Position numbers and translations under genes: made by a program
Shown: positions 27,301-38,642 of the stretch, piece after piece
Numbering within the stretch: position 1 is the first letter of the stretch
Layout of the letters: the number at the start of each line of letters is the position of its first letter
The notes under the pieces: generated by a model
The model's input: only the letters and a program-made list of their open reading frames with translations
Told to the model about the DNA's origin: nothing
Databases searched by the model: none
NCBI GenBank assembly: GCA_959347315.1
Contig: OY365810.1
Span: 7,142,098-7,206,097, forward strand
Length of the DNA stretch: 64,000 bases
Source of the DNA: Bimastos eiseni
Lineage: Eukaryota; Annelida; Clitellata; Crassiclitellata; Lumbricidae
Direction: 5' to 3'

Positions 27301-30300
27301 GGATTACTGTTGTTGTATTGTTTTAGGTTTATGATTTGGATGAGTTGGAGTTCATTGCTGATCTTTGCAAACGTCATAATGTTCTTGTGTTTTCTGATGA
27401 AGTTTATGAATGGCTCGTCTACAAACCGAAGGAGCACATCCGCATTGGTCAGTCGATGACTTTGTAAACCATACACACAGTCACATGAAAATGTGAATCT
27501 GGGGCACGACAATGTTGTCTTTTATTTATCTAGATCAGCGTTTCCCAAATTGTGTTCCACAGAACCCTAGGGTCACGTGAGATGGCCCTAGGGTGAGATG
27601 AAGACAAGGGTTCCGTGGAAAACTTTAAGTGTGAACAATAAGTTTAAAACAATTTAGAATAAATTATGCTAATTTTTCTTAGGAGGCTTTTTTCTTAACA
27701 TCTGTGCATGACTTTATATGAAAGAGAATTCATAAGTCAGTTTCATCAATATTTGAGTTGTTTTTATTGTAGTCTGGGCCTAAACCTATAAATGTCTGCA
27801 TTCTCAACAGAATATGGTTTTGTATGTTTTGGCTATTTTTCTGAAGTTGGCTGCAATTCCAAATAGTGCCTTCTATTCAAAACAGAGCAGGTCACTAGGT
27901 GCTTTAGACGGGGTTCTGCCAAAAAACTTTAGATCAAAAGAGTTCCACTGCCAAAAAAGATTGGTAAACGCTGATCTACAGTTTTTAACCAATGAATGGA
28001 TTGCATTCCCATCAGCCAAAGGATTGGATAAGTCTAATGACGACATTTGCTTTGGTCATTCATTTGTATGGAATTTAGACAGCGTATGTTCCAGATTTAG
28101 AGGAGAGTTGTACCTTCAAATGTATGAAGTGTTGCTCGTGATGCTTTTACCACAATTATTTTGAGTATGTGCAGATGGTCTATAATAGAGTGATGCCTGG
28201 AAAACCAGTTTTAGCTGTGGAGCAATATTTCCACCGATTTAACAAATATGTTAAATATTATTAACCAATAGTCAATTGAAAAACAAAACTATAAACAGTG
28301 TGTAGCATTTGCTTAGTTAATTGCCGTGATTTTGATCATGTATTAGTGAAACACTATTTTGGCAGATAGTGTGAAGAGAATGGTTATGATCTTTTCTGTG
28401 ATATGATTGGTTAATGTTCAGCTACACTTCCGGGGATGTGGGAGAGAACAATTACGATTGGCAGTGCAGGCAAGACGTTCAGTGTGACTGGTTGGAAGAT
28501 TGGCTGGGCCATTGGACCAGAACATCTCATCAAGCCATTGTGCATTGTTCACCAGAACTGCAATTACACCTGTCCAACGCCTATTGAGGTTACATTTCAT
28601 CTGTTCTGTGGTTTCTTCTGCAGTAAATTTCCATTTTGGTTTTGTTGTTTAACTTCTAGAAAGTCATATTGTAATTGCAGGCTTTTTGTATTTGAGTTTA
28701 TTTATTAAACATACTTACGTTTGCTACCTTTGTAATTGTAAATTATTGTCCACTCAAAGGACAGGCTAATGAGTTGCATTGCTATGTTCGTCTGACTATT
28801 TTATAATAAAAACATCATTGAGTTTAACATCATGTAGATTAGCACAGGAAGCATCTCTGAGTAGAAATGTTCATAATAAATAAATAAAAATAAGTAAATT
28901 GGTTGGACACTCACCTTCCGACTATATGTTCAATCTTCCTCTGAGACTGTTACTGTGTCTGGACCTAGACAGGTCCTTCACTCGCTATTGTTCAACACCA
29001 TCAATTGATGCTGGATCATTAGATAGTGGTAGATTTGTATGCAAGACTTAAAACTTCAAGACCAAGACAACTGAGTTCTAAGACCAAGAAAGTTGGGCAC
29101 CAAGGCCGATCTCCAAGACGCTCAAGACAGAGTTAACAACAAGTCATGGAAATGCACAATGGACCCAAATCACAAAAACCAAGACAGTGGGTACAAAACT
29201 GAGACCGAGACATCAAAGACCTAGTCTCGAGATATCTCTAAACAAAGACTGAGTTTGGTTACCCTTCAGCTCTGGCTATTGATACTTAATAATATGTGTG
29301 TAGTAATTATGGAATATTATAGGCTATTATTCAGAATTATTTCATTGTAAAATAGTTTCTTACATGTATGTGTTCCTTGACAGGAGGCAGTGGCACTGTC
29401 ATTTGAGAAAGAGCTCCCTCGACTTTTTACTCCGGAATGTTACTGGGAACAGCTACCAGCCGAGCTAGAACCAAAGAGAGAAAAAATGGCTGCCTTCCTT
29501 TCAGAGGTTGGCATGGTGCCTACTGTTCCAGAGGGTGGATACTTCATGGTTGTTGATTTCTCTCATCTGGGTATGTAAAATGTGATATTGCTATTAAGTT
29601 AGCATTTGCAAGGCAATTGAGTACTTGGATGGTGACTATGCACATACTAATATCTGGGCAAACTCAGCCTTCCATTTAAAGTTTTAAATGGATTAGCAGA
29701 GTGAAATTTTGGATTTAAAAGAAGATGTGTTTTTGGATTCAAGAGGATATGTTTTGAACTGAGTACTATGTTCATTTTTCTACCACACTCGAGTTCCTTC
29801 TGAGGTCTTTTGGTATTGTGAATGACTTTGATGGACAAGCAATGATTAAAGTTTGATTTCTCTTTTAGATTTTAAGGTTGACGAGTCAAATCCTGAGAGT
29901 CGTGATTATCAGTTTGTAAAATGGATGACAAGAAATAAGGTTCACTTTCTTCACTCTTTGTCAATTTCATTTACTTAGATTATACATTATATAATATTGA
30001 CTATTGTGACACATTGGACCTGTGTTGATTCCATAGTTGGCCTCCAGTTACATAACTTAACAAGAGTTTGCAGTGGCAGGCCCGGCTGTAGACATTTGGC
30101 AGCCCTAGGCAAAGCTACATTTTGGTGGTCCACTGACCAATAATATAATGCCAGCAGTTAAAATGAAATTATTAGCTCTCTTTTTTTTATTTTGGGTTAT
30201 TTTTGTGTGTTTTTAACTTAAGTCTTAATATTATATATTAGTGTTAATATAATATATGAATTAACTACCACTGTCAGTTAATAAAGAAATAATCAATGGT

Positions 30301-31508
30301 TTGGTGATTTATTCATAAAGCTGTTAGGATTAATAAGAATTAAAAAACAATAGGCTACATATATGGATTTGCAAAAAACCTTTTATGTTGAGTTTGCAAA
30401 ATTGGCGGCTCCTAAAAATCGGCAGCCCTAGGCAGCTGCCTAGTTTACCAAACAGATGAACTGGCCCTGTACAGTGGCGCAGAAGACATATAGTCTGTAT
30501 TAGAACCACTGCACATGAACCTGAAACTCTTAATAGCCAATTTTCATAGATTCCTCTTTAAAGCTGTGACGTGAATTCCTCTGGTAAATCCATGTTGACT
30601 GCCCTTCATAATATCTTGCCACGATCAGGTTTGCGGAAGAATTGACAGAGACATACACCAAGACAGCTTTACAAAGGTTTTGTCTGTATTGGCTATTTTT
30701 CAGAAGTTGGCTGCAATTCCAAATAGTGCCTTCTATTCAAAACAGAACAGGTCACTAGCTGCGAATTTGGTTCGATTTTGCTTCATCAAGGTCAGTGGCA
30801 ATGACAAATTTGCTCAACTTCATGTTTACACTATTATAAAAGATTATTAAAGATTATTATATTAAATGGTATTATAAAAGATTATTAAAGATTATTATAT
30901 TAAATGGTGTTATAAAAGATTATTATATTAAATGGTATTATAAAAGATTATAAAAGATTATTATATTAAATGGTGTTATAAAAAATTATAAAAGATTATT
31001 ATATTAAATGGTATTATAAAAGATGAGCTGTTCAGTACTCGTATCTACTGTTACTAGTGCTTTCTAGTTTTTTTTCTCACTTTTATGGCTAAATGATCAA
31101 TCAGCAATGACTGATTATTCGTCTTACAGATTGAAGTCTGCTGTTATGACCTGCTGTACTTTATGATGTAGAGTTAATAATTTTTTTTAATTTATGAGAT
31201 CAAAAAATTGTGCTAATTCACTCATTTCTTAAGATTAAGTAAGTAGTTTATGCCCTGTGATGCAGTGAGAATAATTTGTGTTTACAGGTGCTTTATTATA
31301 TTGTATTATATTGTTACATGTATCATATTGTTACATGTATTATATTGTTACTTGTATTATATTGTTACATGTATTATATTGTTACATGTATTATATTGTG
31401 TTACATGATATTATTTTGTGTTACATGATATTATTGTTGTGTTGATAGGAAGACTCAACACTGGACAAGGCAGCAGGAATAATTCGTGAATGGAAGAAGA
31501 ATTTATAG
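18379..31508 (+). CDS. KYAT3: Kynurenine aminotransferase / cysteine-S-conjugate beta-lyase, copy A (mitochondrial type)
   Basis: PLP-dependent class I/II aminotransferase that converts kynurenine to kynurenic acid and can cleave cysteine S-conjugates. Exons: 18379-18525, 21479-21543, 22669-22720, 23212-23310, 24667-24816, 25265-25351, 25736-25858, 27327-27447, 28422-28588, 29384-29570, 29869-29939, 30704-30790, 31449-31508; 1416 nt, 471 aa, phases consistent throughout. The first ~22 residues ([16 protein letters not shown]...) are basic and amphipathic, like a mitochondrial presequence. Core motifs: [42 protein letters not shown] (PLP Schiff-base Lys299), and NLVRFCF (carboxylate-binding Arg447). 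[12 protein letters not shown] favours KYAT3 over KYAT1, but orthology is not settled. Introns hold a LINE fragment, TIR elements, a piggyBac relic and a captured-exon element. Exon 1 is assigned from shared phase and homology with copy B. Confidence 0.92.
21606..22110 (-). mobile_element. Non-LTR retrotransposon reverse-transcriptase C-terminus, frameshifted
   Basis: On the minus strand, two overlapping frames give consecutive parts of a LINE RT tail. 22090-21900 encodes [17 protein letters not shown] and a [13 protein letters not shown] motif. 22007-21606 continues with [29 protein letters not shown] and a terminal RVHRTDSTR. At least one frameshift around 21.9-22.0 kb breaks the coding frame. 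It lies antisense in intron 2 of KYAT copy A. The family features (GFFGHV, RGRP.KKW) are established for Jockey/RTE-like LINEs; the exact clade is not resolved. Confidence 0.8.
22350..22855. repeat. Two direct copies of a LINE-tail-like repeat
   Basis: The segments at about 22360-22425 and 22780-22850 share the pattern GCCAGTC...GCCT..GA.AAA..GA.GAGGGCGA..CTAAT.AT followed by a TTAT-ACA run. The pattern resembles the conserved 3' tails of some RTE-type LINEs or SINEs. KYAT copy A exon 3 (22669-22720) lies between the copies, and the second starts about 60 bp after it. Confidence 0.4.
23700..24391. mobile_element. 692-bp TIR element with 5-bp target duplication
   Basis: The left end begins ATGGTATCAGGGGCTTTCACC and continues with CTCCGGACGTTTCACCACTG. 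The right end is its imperfect reverse complement, and the arms are about 70 bp long. TCCAG flanks both ends (23695-23699 and 24392-24396). The arms contain several GGGGCTTTCACC and GGACG.TTCACC subrepeats. No transposase is visible. It lies in intron 4 of KYAT copy A. Confidence 0.75.
25187..25300 (+). repeat. 57-bp tandem duplication across the exon 6 splice acceptor of KYAT copy A
   Basis: Positions 25187-25243 and 25244-25300 are near-identical: intron end, acceptor, and the start of exon 6 (IIEPFFD). The downstream copy has TTTTCAG and is the real acceptor. The upstream copy reads TTTTCGG, so its AG is lost. Copy B of the gene has only one such unit. Confidence 0.85.
26280..26560 (-). 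pseudogene. piggyBac (PGBD-like) transposase C-terminal fragment
   Basis: Minus-strand reading ends at a stop near 26277. It gives a basic stretch ([16 protein letters not shown]), then [18 protein letters not shown], and a cysteine-rich tail with [20 protein letters not shown]. This C-terminal Cys-rich zinc-binding signature is established for piggyBac/PGBD transposases. The catalytic DDD domain is absent, so this is a relic in intron 7 of KYAT copy A. I did not find matching TTAA-flanked termini. Confidence 0.75.
27163..27220. other. Near-perfect 58-nt intronic hairpin
   Basis: The left arm TTTTATTGCTTGTGTAAGAT pairs perfectly with its reverse complement at 27201-27220. After one T-T mismatch the stem continues for 6 bp (GATGCT/AGCATC) and closes on a 4-nt loop (GTTG). 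That makes 27 positions with a single mismatch. It lies in intron 7 of KYAT copy A, about 105 bp before exon 8, and I see no counterpart in copy B. It could be a small-RNA precursor, a micro-MITE, or a replication snap-back product. Confidence 0.75.
27536..27973. mobile_element. hAT-like element carrying a captured KYAT exon 12 segment
   Basis: A 438-bp element with inverted ends CAGCGTTTCCCAA and TTGGTAAACGCTG. Flanking octamers ATCTAGAT (27528-27535) and ATCTACAG (27974-27981) agree at 6 of 8 positions, as expected for an aged hAT duplication. Near the ends are the inverted hAT-type motifs GGTTCCGTGGAA and GAGTTCCACTGCC. Inside, 27816-27898 matches 30676-30758 of the same gene (intron 11 end plus exon 12 start) with 4 differences in 83 bp. 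In the copy the acceptor CAG is CTG. Confidence 0.75.
30077..30469. mobile_element. hAT-like MITE (393 bp)
   Basis: It begins CAGGCCCGGC and ends GGCCCTG, with inverted GGCAGCCCTAGGCA blocks inside both ends. The flanking octamers TGCAGTGG (30069-30076) and TACAGTGG (30470-30477) match at 7 of 8 positions. The interior is AT-rich and non-coding. It lies in intron 11 of KYAT copy A. Confidence 0.7.
30828..31022. repeat. AT-rich tandem repeat in KYAT copy A intron 12
   Basis: Irregular tandem copies of TATTATAAAAGATTATTAAA and TTATATTAAATGG, with a unit of about 25-40 bp. It lies immediately after exon 12 of KYAT copy A. Confidence 0.7.
31293..31437. repeat. TTATATTGTTACATGTA tandem repeat
   Basis: A 17-bp unit, TTATATTGTTACATGTA, is repeated about five times and drifts to ATATTATTTTGTGTTACATG. 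It ends just before the last exon of KYAT copy A. Confidence 0.75.
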
Positions 31509-33566
31509 AGAATGTTTTCTAAAATGTATCAATCACATCTATTGTTTCCACGTTGCATTGGAACTTCAGCTTTGCTTAGGTTGTGAAACATTGTTCCACA
31601 TAATCTAGAGGATGCCATCATCAGCGAATCACGCTAATCGAAATTTATAGACATGAGAGATTATAAATATTTGAACTATTCAATGAACATTTAAATTGTA
31701 TGGACAAAAATGGGATATAATGATTAAGGTGCTAGTATTAAAATACGTTACCACTAGTCCACATGGTTCAATGCATACTGACTATGAAGACTTTGCTCAA
31801 ATACAGGGTTCTTATTATCAGTTTTAAATAGAACTTAAATATATACTTACGGTTGGAAAGAAAACACCCGGGTGATCTGGATAAAGTCGGGAGGACTGGT
31901 GTGCGTCAAAGCGTAACTTTCTAATTATACAGCAATGTGAGAGGACAGGGTGTGCAGCATTGTTTGTCAAGGCTGTGCAGTTTGATTTTCAAAACCTAGA
32001 GTTTATAAACAATGTTTGTTTTTAAGGGTGTTTACTTTTAAGGTAAAAAATTTCTTGAGGATAATTAGAATATTGCTTGTAACCGTGTAGGTATATTCTG
32101 CACTCTTGTGTTGTAACTTAGCCTGCACAGCTGTGTGGGTGGCAGAGAAACTGGAAAATTATAGGCCTATATATGGTATTTGCTGGGTACCCAGCATTTG
32201 CCAGGGTTGAGACAGGTTTTTGGCCATGGAGAGGAGGAAGACGGCGGCCGTGGGCTTCACCAACCCCTCTACTGGGTGTCGGAAGTTTCGAGTCAATAGG
32301 TCTAAAAGTGTGCAAGTGCATATAAAGTACATACCGACCTGAACGACTGTCCCAAACCGTGCATTCATTCCCCGAGCGAACGGCGAAGGTTTAGAGTCAA
32401 TATCTGTAAAAGTGTCGAAATGCATACAAAGTAAAAACCCAGCTGACCAACTCTGCAAGCGTATATCTTCTGAACAAAAGGTGTGGTAGAGAGATATGAC
32501 ATGCAGGTGTTTCTGCAAGACGATCCCGGCGACTGAGAAGACAACTTTTCTTGGGGATCCTGAGACAGGTTTTTGGCCCTGGAGACCAGGAAGAGGGCAG
32601 GGCGGCCGCGGGTTTCACGAACCTCTCGACTGCGTGTGTCAGGTGTTCCCCGAGCCAACGGTTAAGGCTTCAAGTGAATAGCTCTAAAATTGTGCAAATG
32701 CATCGCCGGACAGAGACAGACAGACAGACAGAATTATCTGTTTATATAGATGTTCTGGATGATTATTTCTTGTCCGATGTTAAAACTTATAAAACCATCT
32801 AACTTTCCGGAAAAACCTATATTTCCCCCGTTCAACATCATGTGCAAAAACCAGACTTAATTTTTATTATTCTCCTGTTTAAAGATACGCTAAGACGCTA
32901 GCCTATTTACGAGAGCTGTCAACTCAGCTGTCAACTCATATACGGATTCTATAGATGCGGAACCAGAAGACAAAGGTTGAAAGGAGAATACGAGACGTGT
33001 TATGATAAACCTAAGTTATCTAATTGATGGCTTTAAAAGTACAGACAGACATGCATTTATGTATATGTATTATCTGTAAATCTATAATTGTTTCTGAGGA
33101 TTCTTATTAATGCAGTTCTAAGTAGACTGCAATTACAAAACCAACGCGCCTTCGAAAAAGTTGTAGTCCGAAATATTAATGTGGAGCAGGAAATCGTAGT
33201 TGTGCTTATTTTCTACGTGTTTCATGATAAGTTTATACATTTGATGAGATTATATGCTTAGGTCTCTAATTATTATTACTGTTGTTATTATTGGTGCTAT
33301 CATTGTTGTGAACACGCTACTAAGCATTGATAGCGCTATAAAACTGCTGATAACCGACATCTTTGATAAGACGCACTATTTGAGTTAGCTGGTTGCTCGA
33401 TTCGTTTGAATAAAGCCTAATACGTAAGACGTGTTTCCAACTATGTTTCTGCCCAAAACGTACACTACCGGGCTCCCTTCTCTGTCGAACTATTGAACGG
33501 ACGCTTCATTCGTTGGTAGGCTCGATGACTGATAGATAGACGATCCGAAATCTCAGATCATTAAAG
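31509..33566. other. Intergenic region between KYAT copy A and ATP6V0C
   Basis: It contains the KYAT copy A 3' region. At 32200-32740 there are repeated G/C-rich blocks in which GTTTTTGGCC..GGAGA, GGCGGCCG.GGG.TTCAC and TGTGCAA.TGCAT recur at about 350-bp spacing, ending in GACAGACAGACAGAATT. This resembles a LINE or SINE tail. The last few hundred bases before 33567 are presumably the ATP6V0C promoter and 5' UTR; no TATA box is obvious. No coding exon is supported. Confidence 0.5.
32200..32740. repeat. Dispersed-repeat remnant with internal duplication
   Basis: Blocks at about 32213-32330 and 32567-32705 are homologous: GTTTTTGGCC.TGGAGA, then GGCGGCCG, then a CTCTACTG or CTCGACTG segment, then CTAAAA.TGTGCAA.TGCAT. 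A third partial block lies at about 32365-32430. The end carries GACAGACAGACAG. No reading frame spans it. Confidence 0.5.
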
Positions 33567-36080
33567 ATGTCGAGCTACGATAGCGCTCCTCCTTACACTC
33601 CATTTTTCGGAGTTATGGGCGCTGCATCTGCTATTATCTTCAGCGGTAAGTCTTTGAAAAGTAAGAAACCGTAGAGTATAGACAACAATTTTATGATGAA
33701 TGGTTCAGTCAGAGTTATCCGTATAACTTTAGAACGCAGCGCAATTCGTAACCTTGGTAGGCTCAGGACTATTGTGTCCACAGACGAAATGAGCTCATCA
33801 CATAACTTTTCTATAAAATATTATGATATAGATTCAGATTTTGTTCTTGGTTTTCATGTTTATACGTATCAGCTCATATTAATTTTAGAGAACATTAAAA
33901 TTACTCTCCTGAAACATTTGATTTTATATGCACATTATGCCCTTTGACAAGTCAGTCTAGTGTAGGCCTATCAGATCATAATACATGAAACAGATAGCAA
34001 AGAAATAAACGTAATTGGAATTTTAAAATGAAGCATTACAACATGACATTCATATGCCTAATATGCTGAAGAATATTTTGTGTGCTAACAGTTTGAAGGA
34101 TCAGCATTCACCGTCAATGTTGACAATTTTGAGTTGAATGGTAAGTGAAATTGATGTGGTATAGTAATGTTTTTACATGATGCTGTGAGCTACATGTGCT
34201 TGTGTTAAGTTTGTAAGAGAATAACTATATTAGTTATCTTTCTCTTCAATTTTTGTTAGCACTTGGAGCTGCCTATGGAACAGCAAAGTCTGGTTGTGGC
34301 ATATCTGCCATGGCCGTGATGCGGCCAGAGCTGATCATGAAGTCCATCATTCCTGTTGTCATGGCTGGTATCATCGCCATTTATGGTCTGGTTGTCGCAG
34401 CGATTATTGCGAACGAGATCAAACCACCACCTCAATATGACCTGTTCAAGTAAATTAAACTGAATTGTGCTTTCTGTGCAACATTTTTACCTGTTATCAT
34501 CTGTCGTGTGAGGTGTGGTTTTCCTGGTTGCTAGGATCATGAAGTAGGATACAACTGTGGAACAGAATTCTTGGACTATTCTTAGGGGCCGTCCACATAT
34601 TACGTATGTAGTGAGAGAGTATAGGAGGTTTCAAATTTCGGCGATTTTGCGTACGGGTGCATACGGTGGGGCGGGGGGACCCGAAAATATGTACGTTCGC
34701 AAATATAATTGTCTAATTATGACATTCACAATATGTGATACTAAAATCAGAAGTGTAAACCCCATTGGGACCATCACAGACTATATTCCTGCTTAATCAA
34801 TTTTATGTAGCATTAAAACTTTAAAATGTAAGTATTGTTAGTGTTTACTTCTTCATAACAGTTTTAATTACAGTTCATAACTAATTTAAGCTGTTAAATA
34901 TGATGCTTAACAAAAATAAATAGCCTGTTTTAAAATCAATGTCTTATAGATGTCTGTAGCTATTTAACCTTTGCAATGGGGGAAGCACTCAGATGTACAT
35001 ACGCATGGGGGAGGGGTCCACGAAATGTACGCGGTGCAACAGGGGTGAGGGAGTTAGAAAATCGGATTTTTTACGTAATATATGGATGGGCCCTTATTCT
35101 TTTGGGGATGTGAACCCAAACTGTATACAGGTCCATCTTCAAACGTATAAAAAAATATAACCAATTCATGAAATTCCAGACCGTGGTTTGAGATACTGGT
35201 GACTTCATTTTCTTGGTCTCGTTGTATGAGTACCTTTGGCTAGTTCTCCCTCCCTTCCTGTCTAATCTTTCAGTTAACAGTGTACAGTACCTATTTTATG
35301 GCTCAACCTTCTAGACTGCATAATTCTTTAACTGTTGTTGATGTCCTTTTGGTGTTGCTAACCCAGACATCTGGGTCGACAGTTCAGCATGTTAATCACT
35401 GGGTAACTGTTCACCCCATTTATGTATAAGATGGAAGAATAGCGGCAGATCAGAAAGCAAGTTGACTTGCAACTTATGATGCTATATAATAATTAGTATT
35501 ATTAATAGTATACTTAATTGTTATGCTATTTATTATTATTACACTTGTTTTCTTGCAAGCCGTTTTTTGCTTATTAACTTCAGGTCAAATTCTGAGATTT
35601 TCTACTCAGCCTTTCAGTGCTAATCTTAGTAAATTATGCATATGGTTTATGTACAAATCATTAAAGGTTTATAGGTTTGTAGTGGCAAATTGTCATTTTA
35701 CAGGTTGATTTTACGTGGAATGACACAGACGTATTGCAAATGCCCATTGAAAGGTCAAATGACTTCATAACAGTTTTGCAGCGGTTCCTTTTTTATTATT
35801 ATGACTATATTTCATTTAACATTTATTATGACATGGTATATGTTTATCTAGTTTCTTTTTTATATACAGGAGTTTTGTTCATCTTGGGGCCGGTCTGAGT
35901 GTCGGACTGTCTGGTTTGGCTGCTGGTTATGCCATTGGTATAGTTGGTGATGCCGGTGTACGCGGAACAGCCCAGCAGCCACGACTCTTTGTGGGCATGA
36001 TCCTCATTCTTATCTTTGCTGAGGTCCTCGGTCTGTATGGGCTGATTGTGGCTCTGATCCTTTCCACCAAGAGCGGTTAG
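33567..36080 (+). CDS. ATP6V0C: V-type H+-ATPase 16 kDa proteolipid subunit c
   Basis: Ring subunit of the V0 rotor that carries protons across endosomal, lysosomal and other membranes. Three exons: 33567-33645, 34260-34449, 35870-36080 (stop TAG); 480 nt, 159 aa, close to the family's ~155. Four hydrophobic helices: [75 protein letters not shown]. The proton-carrying glutamate is Glu141 in [10 protein letters not shown]. The signature [20 protein letters not shown] is intact. The N-terminus ([15 protein letters not shown]) and the helix 2-3 loop ([12 protein letters not shown]) are the variable parts. Intron 1 is phase 1 and intron 2 phase 2. A foldback MITE sits in intron 2. A likely poly(A) signal AATAAA is at 37505, which would give a 1.4-kb 3' UTR. 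The gene lies between the two KYAT copies, on the same strand. Confidence 0.96.
34584..35095. mobile_element. Foldback MITE in ATP6V0C intron 2
   Basis: It begins AGGGGCCGTCCACATATTAC and ends in the inverted GTAATATATGGATGGGCCCTT. ATTCTT flanks it on both sides (34578-34583 and 35096-35101), a 6-bp target duplication. Subterminal G-rich blocks contain GTACG and GCATACGGTGGGGCGGGGGG. The same family occurs at 45494-45660. Confidence 0.75.
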
Positions 36081-37796
36081 CACTATGTGCAGCTGACGGT
36101 AGAAGAAAAACGCTCCAGCTTTCTTGCGTTTATCCTCGAACGTTTCTTCAGCCTTCAGAAATTATTATACGTGGTGCTTCTGCAGTGGTCGTGACAGCCT
36201 GACGTTTGTTCTGTTGGTTTATGATTTCTGAAGTGAGCACTTTACATTGTTGCAACACTAGACAAATAATTCCCGGCTGTGTTTGTTGTGCATTAGTTCT
36301 GAGATGTGTTAATAGCAAAAATTGTCAAATTGTTTGTTAAGTTGGATCTTTTGCATTTGTGTAATTACACGGATGCACTGTACCGTTAGTTAAGCATTTA
36401 CCGATGGACAAAACAACTTTTGGATGCAAAATTTGCATAGATTGTTGTGATACTTATTATTTATGATACTACACCATGGTTGAAAATAATACATTCGTAA
36501 TGTTATATCGAAGGTGTTTAAACTATCCAAAAATATAATATCTTTGATTTATGTAATAGTTCTTATGAATTAAATTGTGTAGGTTTTCTTTCAGAGTCAT
36601 TGTATTATGAAAATAATTCTGATTTCCTAAGGTAGCAGCTTTTATGTGCTCACATGTATGCTGTTGTTTTCACATAAGATGGCTTTGAGTTCTGGTCTGG
36701 GTTGAGCAAAATTTGTTGCTGAATTTTTGAACTGTTTAGTGATATTTTAGGCAGATAAGATTATTGTTTATGTCTTAATTTAACTGAAATTAGCAACTTG
36801 TGATTTTCTTCTGTCAACTATGTGCTTCTTCTCGATCTTGATAGTTTGTTTCATACTTTTGTAAGAAATTGAGAGTTCTACAGACCTAAGGGTATCAAAC
36901 TGTAAGCTTATACATGTAATGATATGTCTCAGTTATGTTTTGCATGGATCTTAAAATTTGGACAATTCTATGCTGTATTGTGGCAATTCTTGAGAATTGA
37001 AGCCACAGGCTGGATTGTCCATGGCTAACTAATAATGGTGCAGTGATTCTCATCAATGATTTATTGCATAGGGCATTATTTTAAAGTCTACTGTTGAATC
37101 GTGTTGACTATAACTGAAGATTGTTTAAGCAAAATTTGAATACTGCTCCATTGTTGGAGTTAGTTAGAATTCAAACCCAGTCCAGTTGTTCTCTTATACC
37201 TCCTTTCTATACTGGAATATTATGGTTTCACTTGAGCATTTGAAAAGCTTGATGTATATGTGCCATTAAGGTGACTGTGTGAAAATATATGTTGTCTGCT
37301 CAGTCTATTAATTGACATTGTTTCTGTATCAGTTGCTTTATTTCTCATCAAAACAGTTTCTATTTAAGCATGATTTTTCAGCAATCCAGCTGCTACTTAA
37401 ATATAGGCAAGTTGTTTTCCCACTTCTACTTTTCCAAACCTTTTAGACATTTAAACATTTATAATGACGGCTAATATTGTACAGTAATCAAAATTCAGTT
37501 GAACAATAAAAAAATGCGAGCACCTAAAATGCAGGATTACCGTCGGATGCAAATTTGCGTGTGCTGATATTTCTTTTCATAGTGATATACTTAAAATACC
37601 TAAAATACAATAGCACTTCACATGAAGACTTACTAATTTAACTGAAATTGCTGTTTTGATGGTGAAAATCAACGGAGGACTTCAGCTTATTCACGAACTA
37701 ATGTCACTGTTTGCTGTCTTGTGACAACCCTCTGACAAGACGCTGCACTTGTTTGAACAAATTCACGAACCGGGCATTGGCAACGATTCAAACGTA

Positions 37797-37868
37797 ATTT
37801 AATATCAAAGCATAATTTAGTATCAAAGCTTAATTTAATATCAAAGCATAATTTAATATCAAAGCACA
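37797..37868. repeat. 20-bp tandem repeat
   Basis: AATTTAATATCAAAGCATAA-type units occur about three and a half times in direct repeat. A short open frame on the minus strand here (repeating CFDIKL) is only the translated repeat. Confidence 0.7.
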
Positions 37869-38642
37869 ATACTTCTATCATCATAATCAAATTGCTACAT
37901 CCGTCGTAACAATAATATAGATTAGGGCCTACTATTATTAATCATTAATCAAAGGCATAATAATTAAAAATCATCGTAGACGAGGATGATACAGCCGCGT
38001 GGAATTACCCAGATGAGAAAATGTACGTGAAGTGCAGGTAAGTAAGTAGAAATTGGGTCAGTTCGCAGACAACAGTTACTGTCATCGTCAAAATTTGTGA
38101 GCCAGTTGCTAGTTTTTTGGCTCCAGGTTGCAAATGGCGCCGACAAAGTTTATTTTGGTTCCAGCCAAGAGCTTCGTACTTTTCTTGCGTTATTGAAACG
38201 GGAAGGATATACATTTAGTCAATTCGTGTAGGACATTCATGTCATTTTTCACTTTTTGGGTTGCATGTTACAATGAATTTACTAGGGAAGTTGCATTGAT
38301 TTTAAAGCCAGTTTTCATAATTATCTTTATTGACAATTCAAACTCAGCCGCAATATACTTTGGCCTATACAAGTATAGTATTAACGAGTGATCAGTGATC
38401 ACAAATTATTGCAGGAGTCTAGTTTAACAATGCGCCTATCACATTGTACATTATAATTGGCCTATGCCGCTACTTAGCATATGGAGGAGTTAACCTTGGA
38501 GATATGGGAGTGAAATTCGCATCCTCAGCTCTGCATTCCCCCAATTTTTGTATGTCCCCGAAATTTACTTGCAGTCTGAAATAAGTAAATAGGTAAGAAT
38601 ATTTTTTATTACCAAACACACAATAGCTTATAATTACTAGCA

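Noticed and set aside
27814..28164. Additional KYAT exon with [12 protein letters not shown]
   Set aside because: It is the captured copy inside the hAT-like element. The acceptor is CTG, and use here would place exon 12 sequence before exon 9 and break the protein order.
34092..34140. Cassette exon in ATP6V0C intron 1 (AG before 34092 and a GTAAGT donor at 34141)
   Set aside because: Inclusion (49 nt, or 37 nt from 34104) shifts frame, and the 49-nt form meets a stop at once. It could be a poison or noncoding exon, but nothing shows that it is used.
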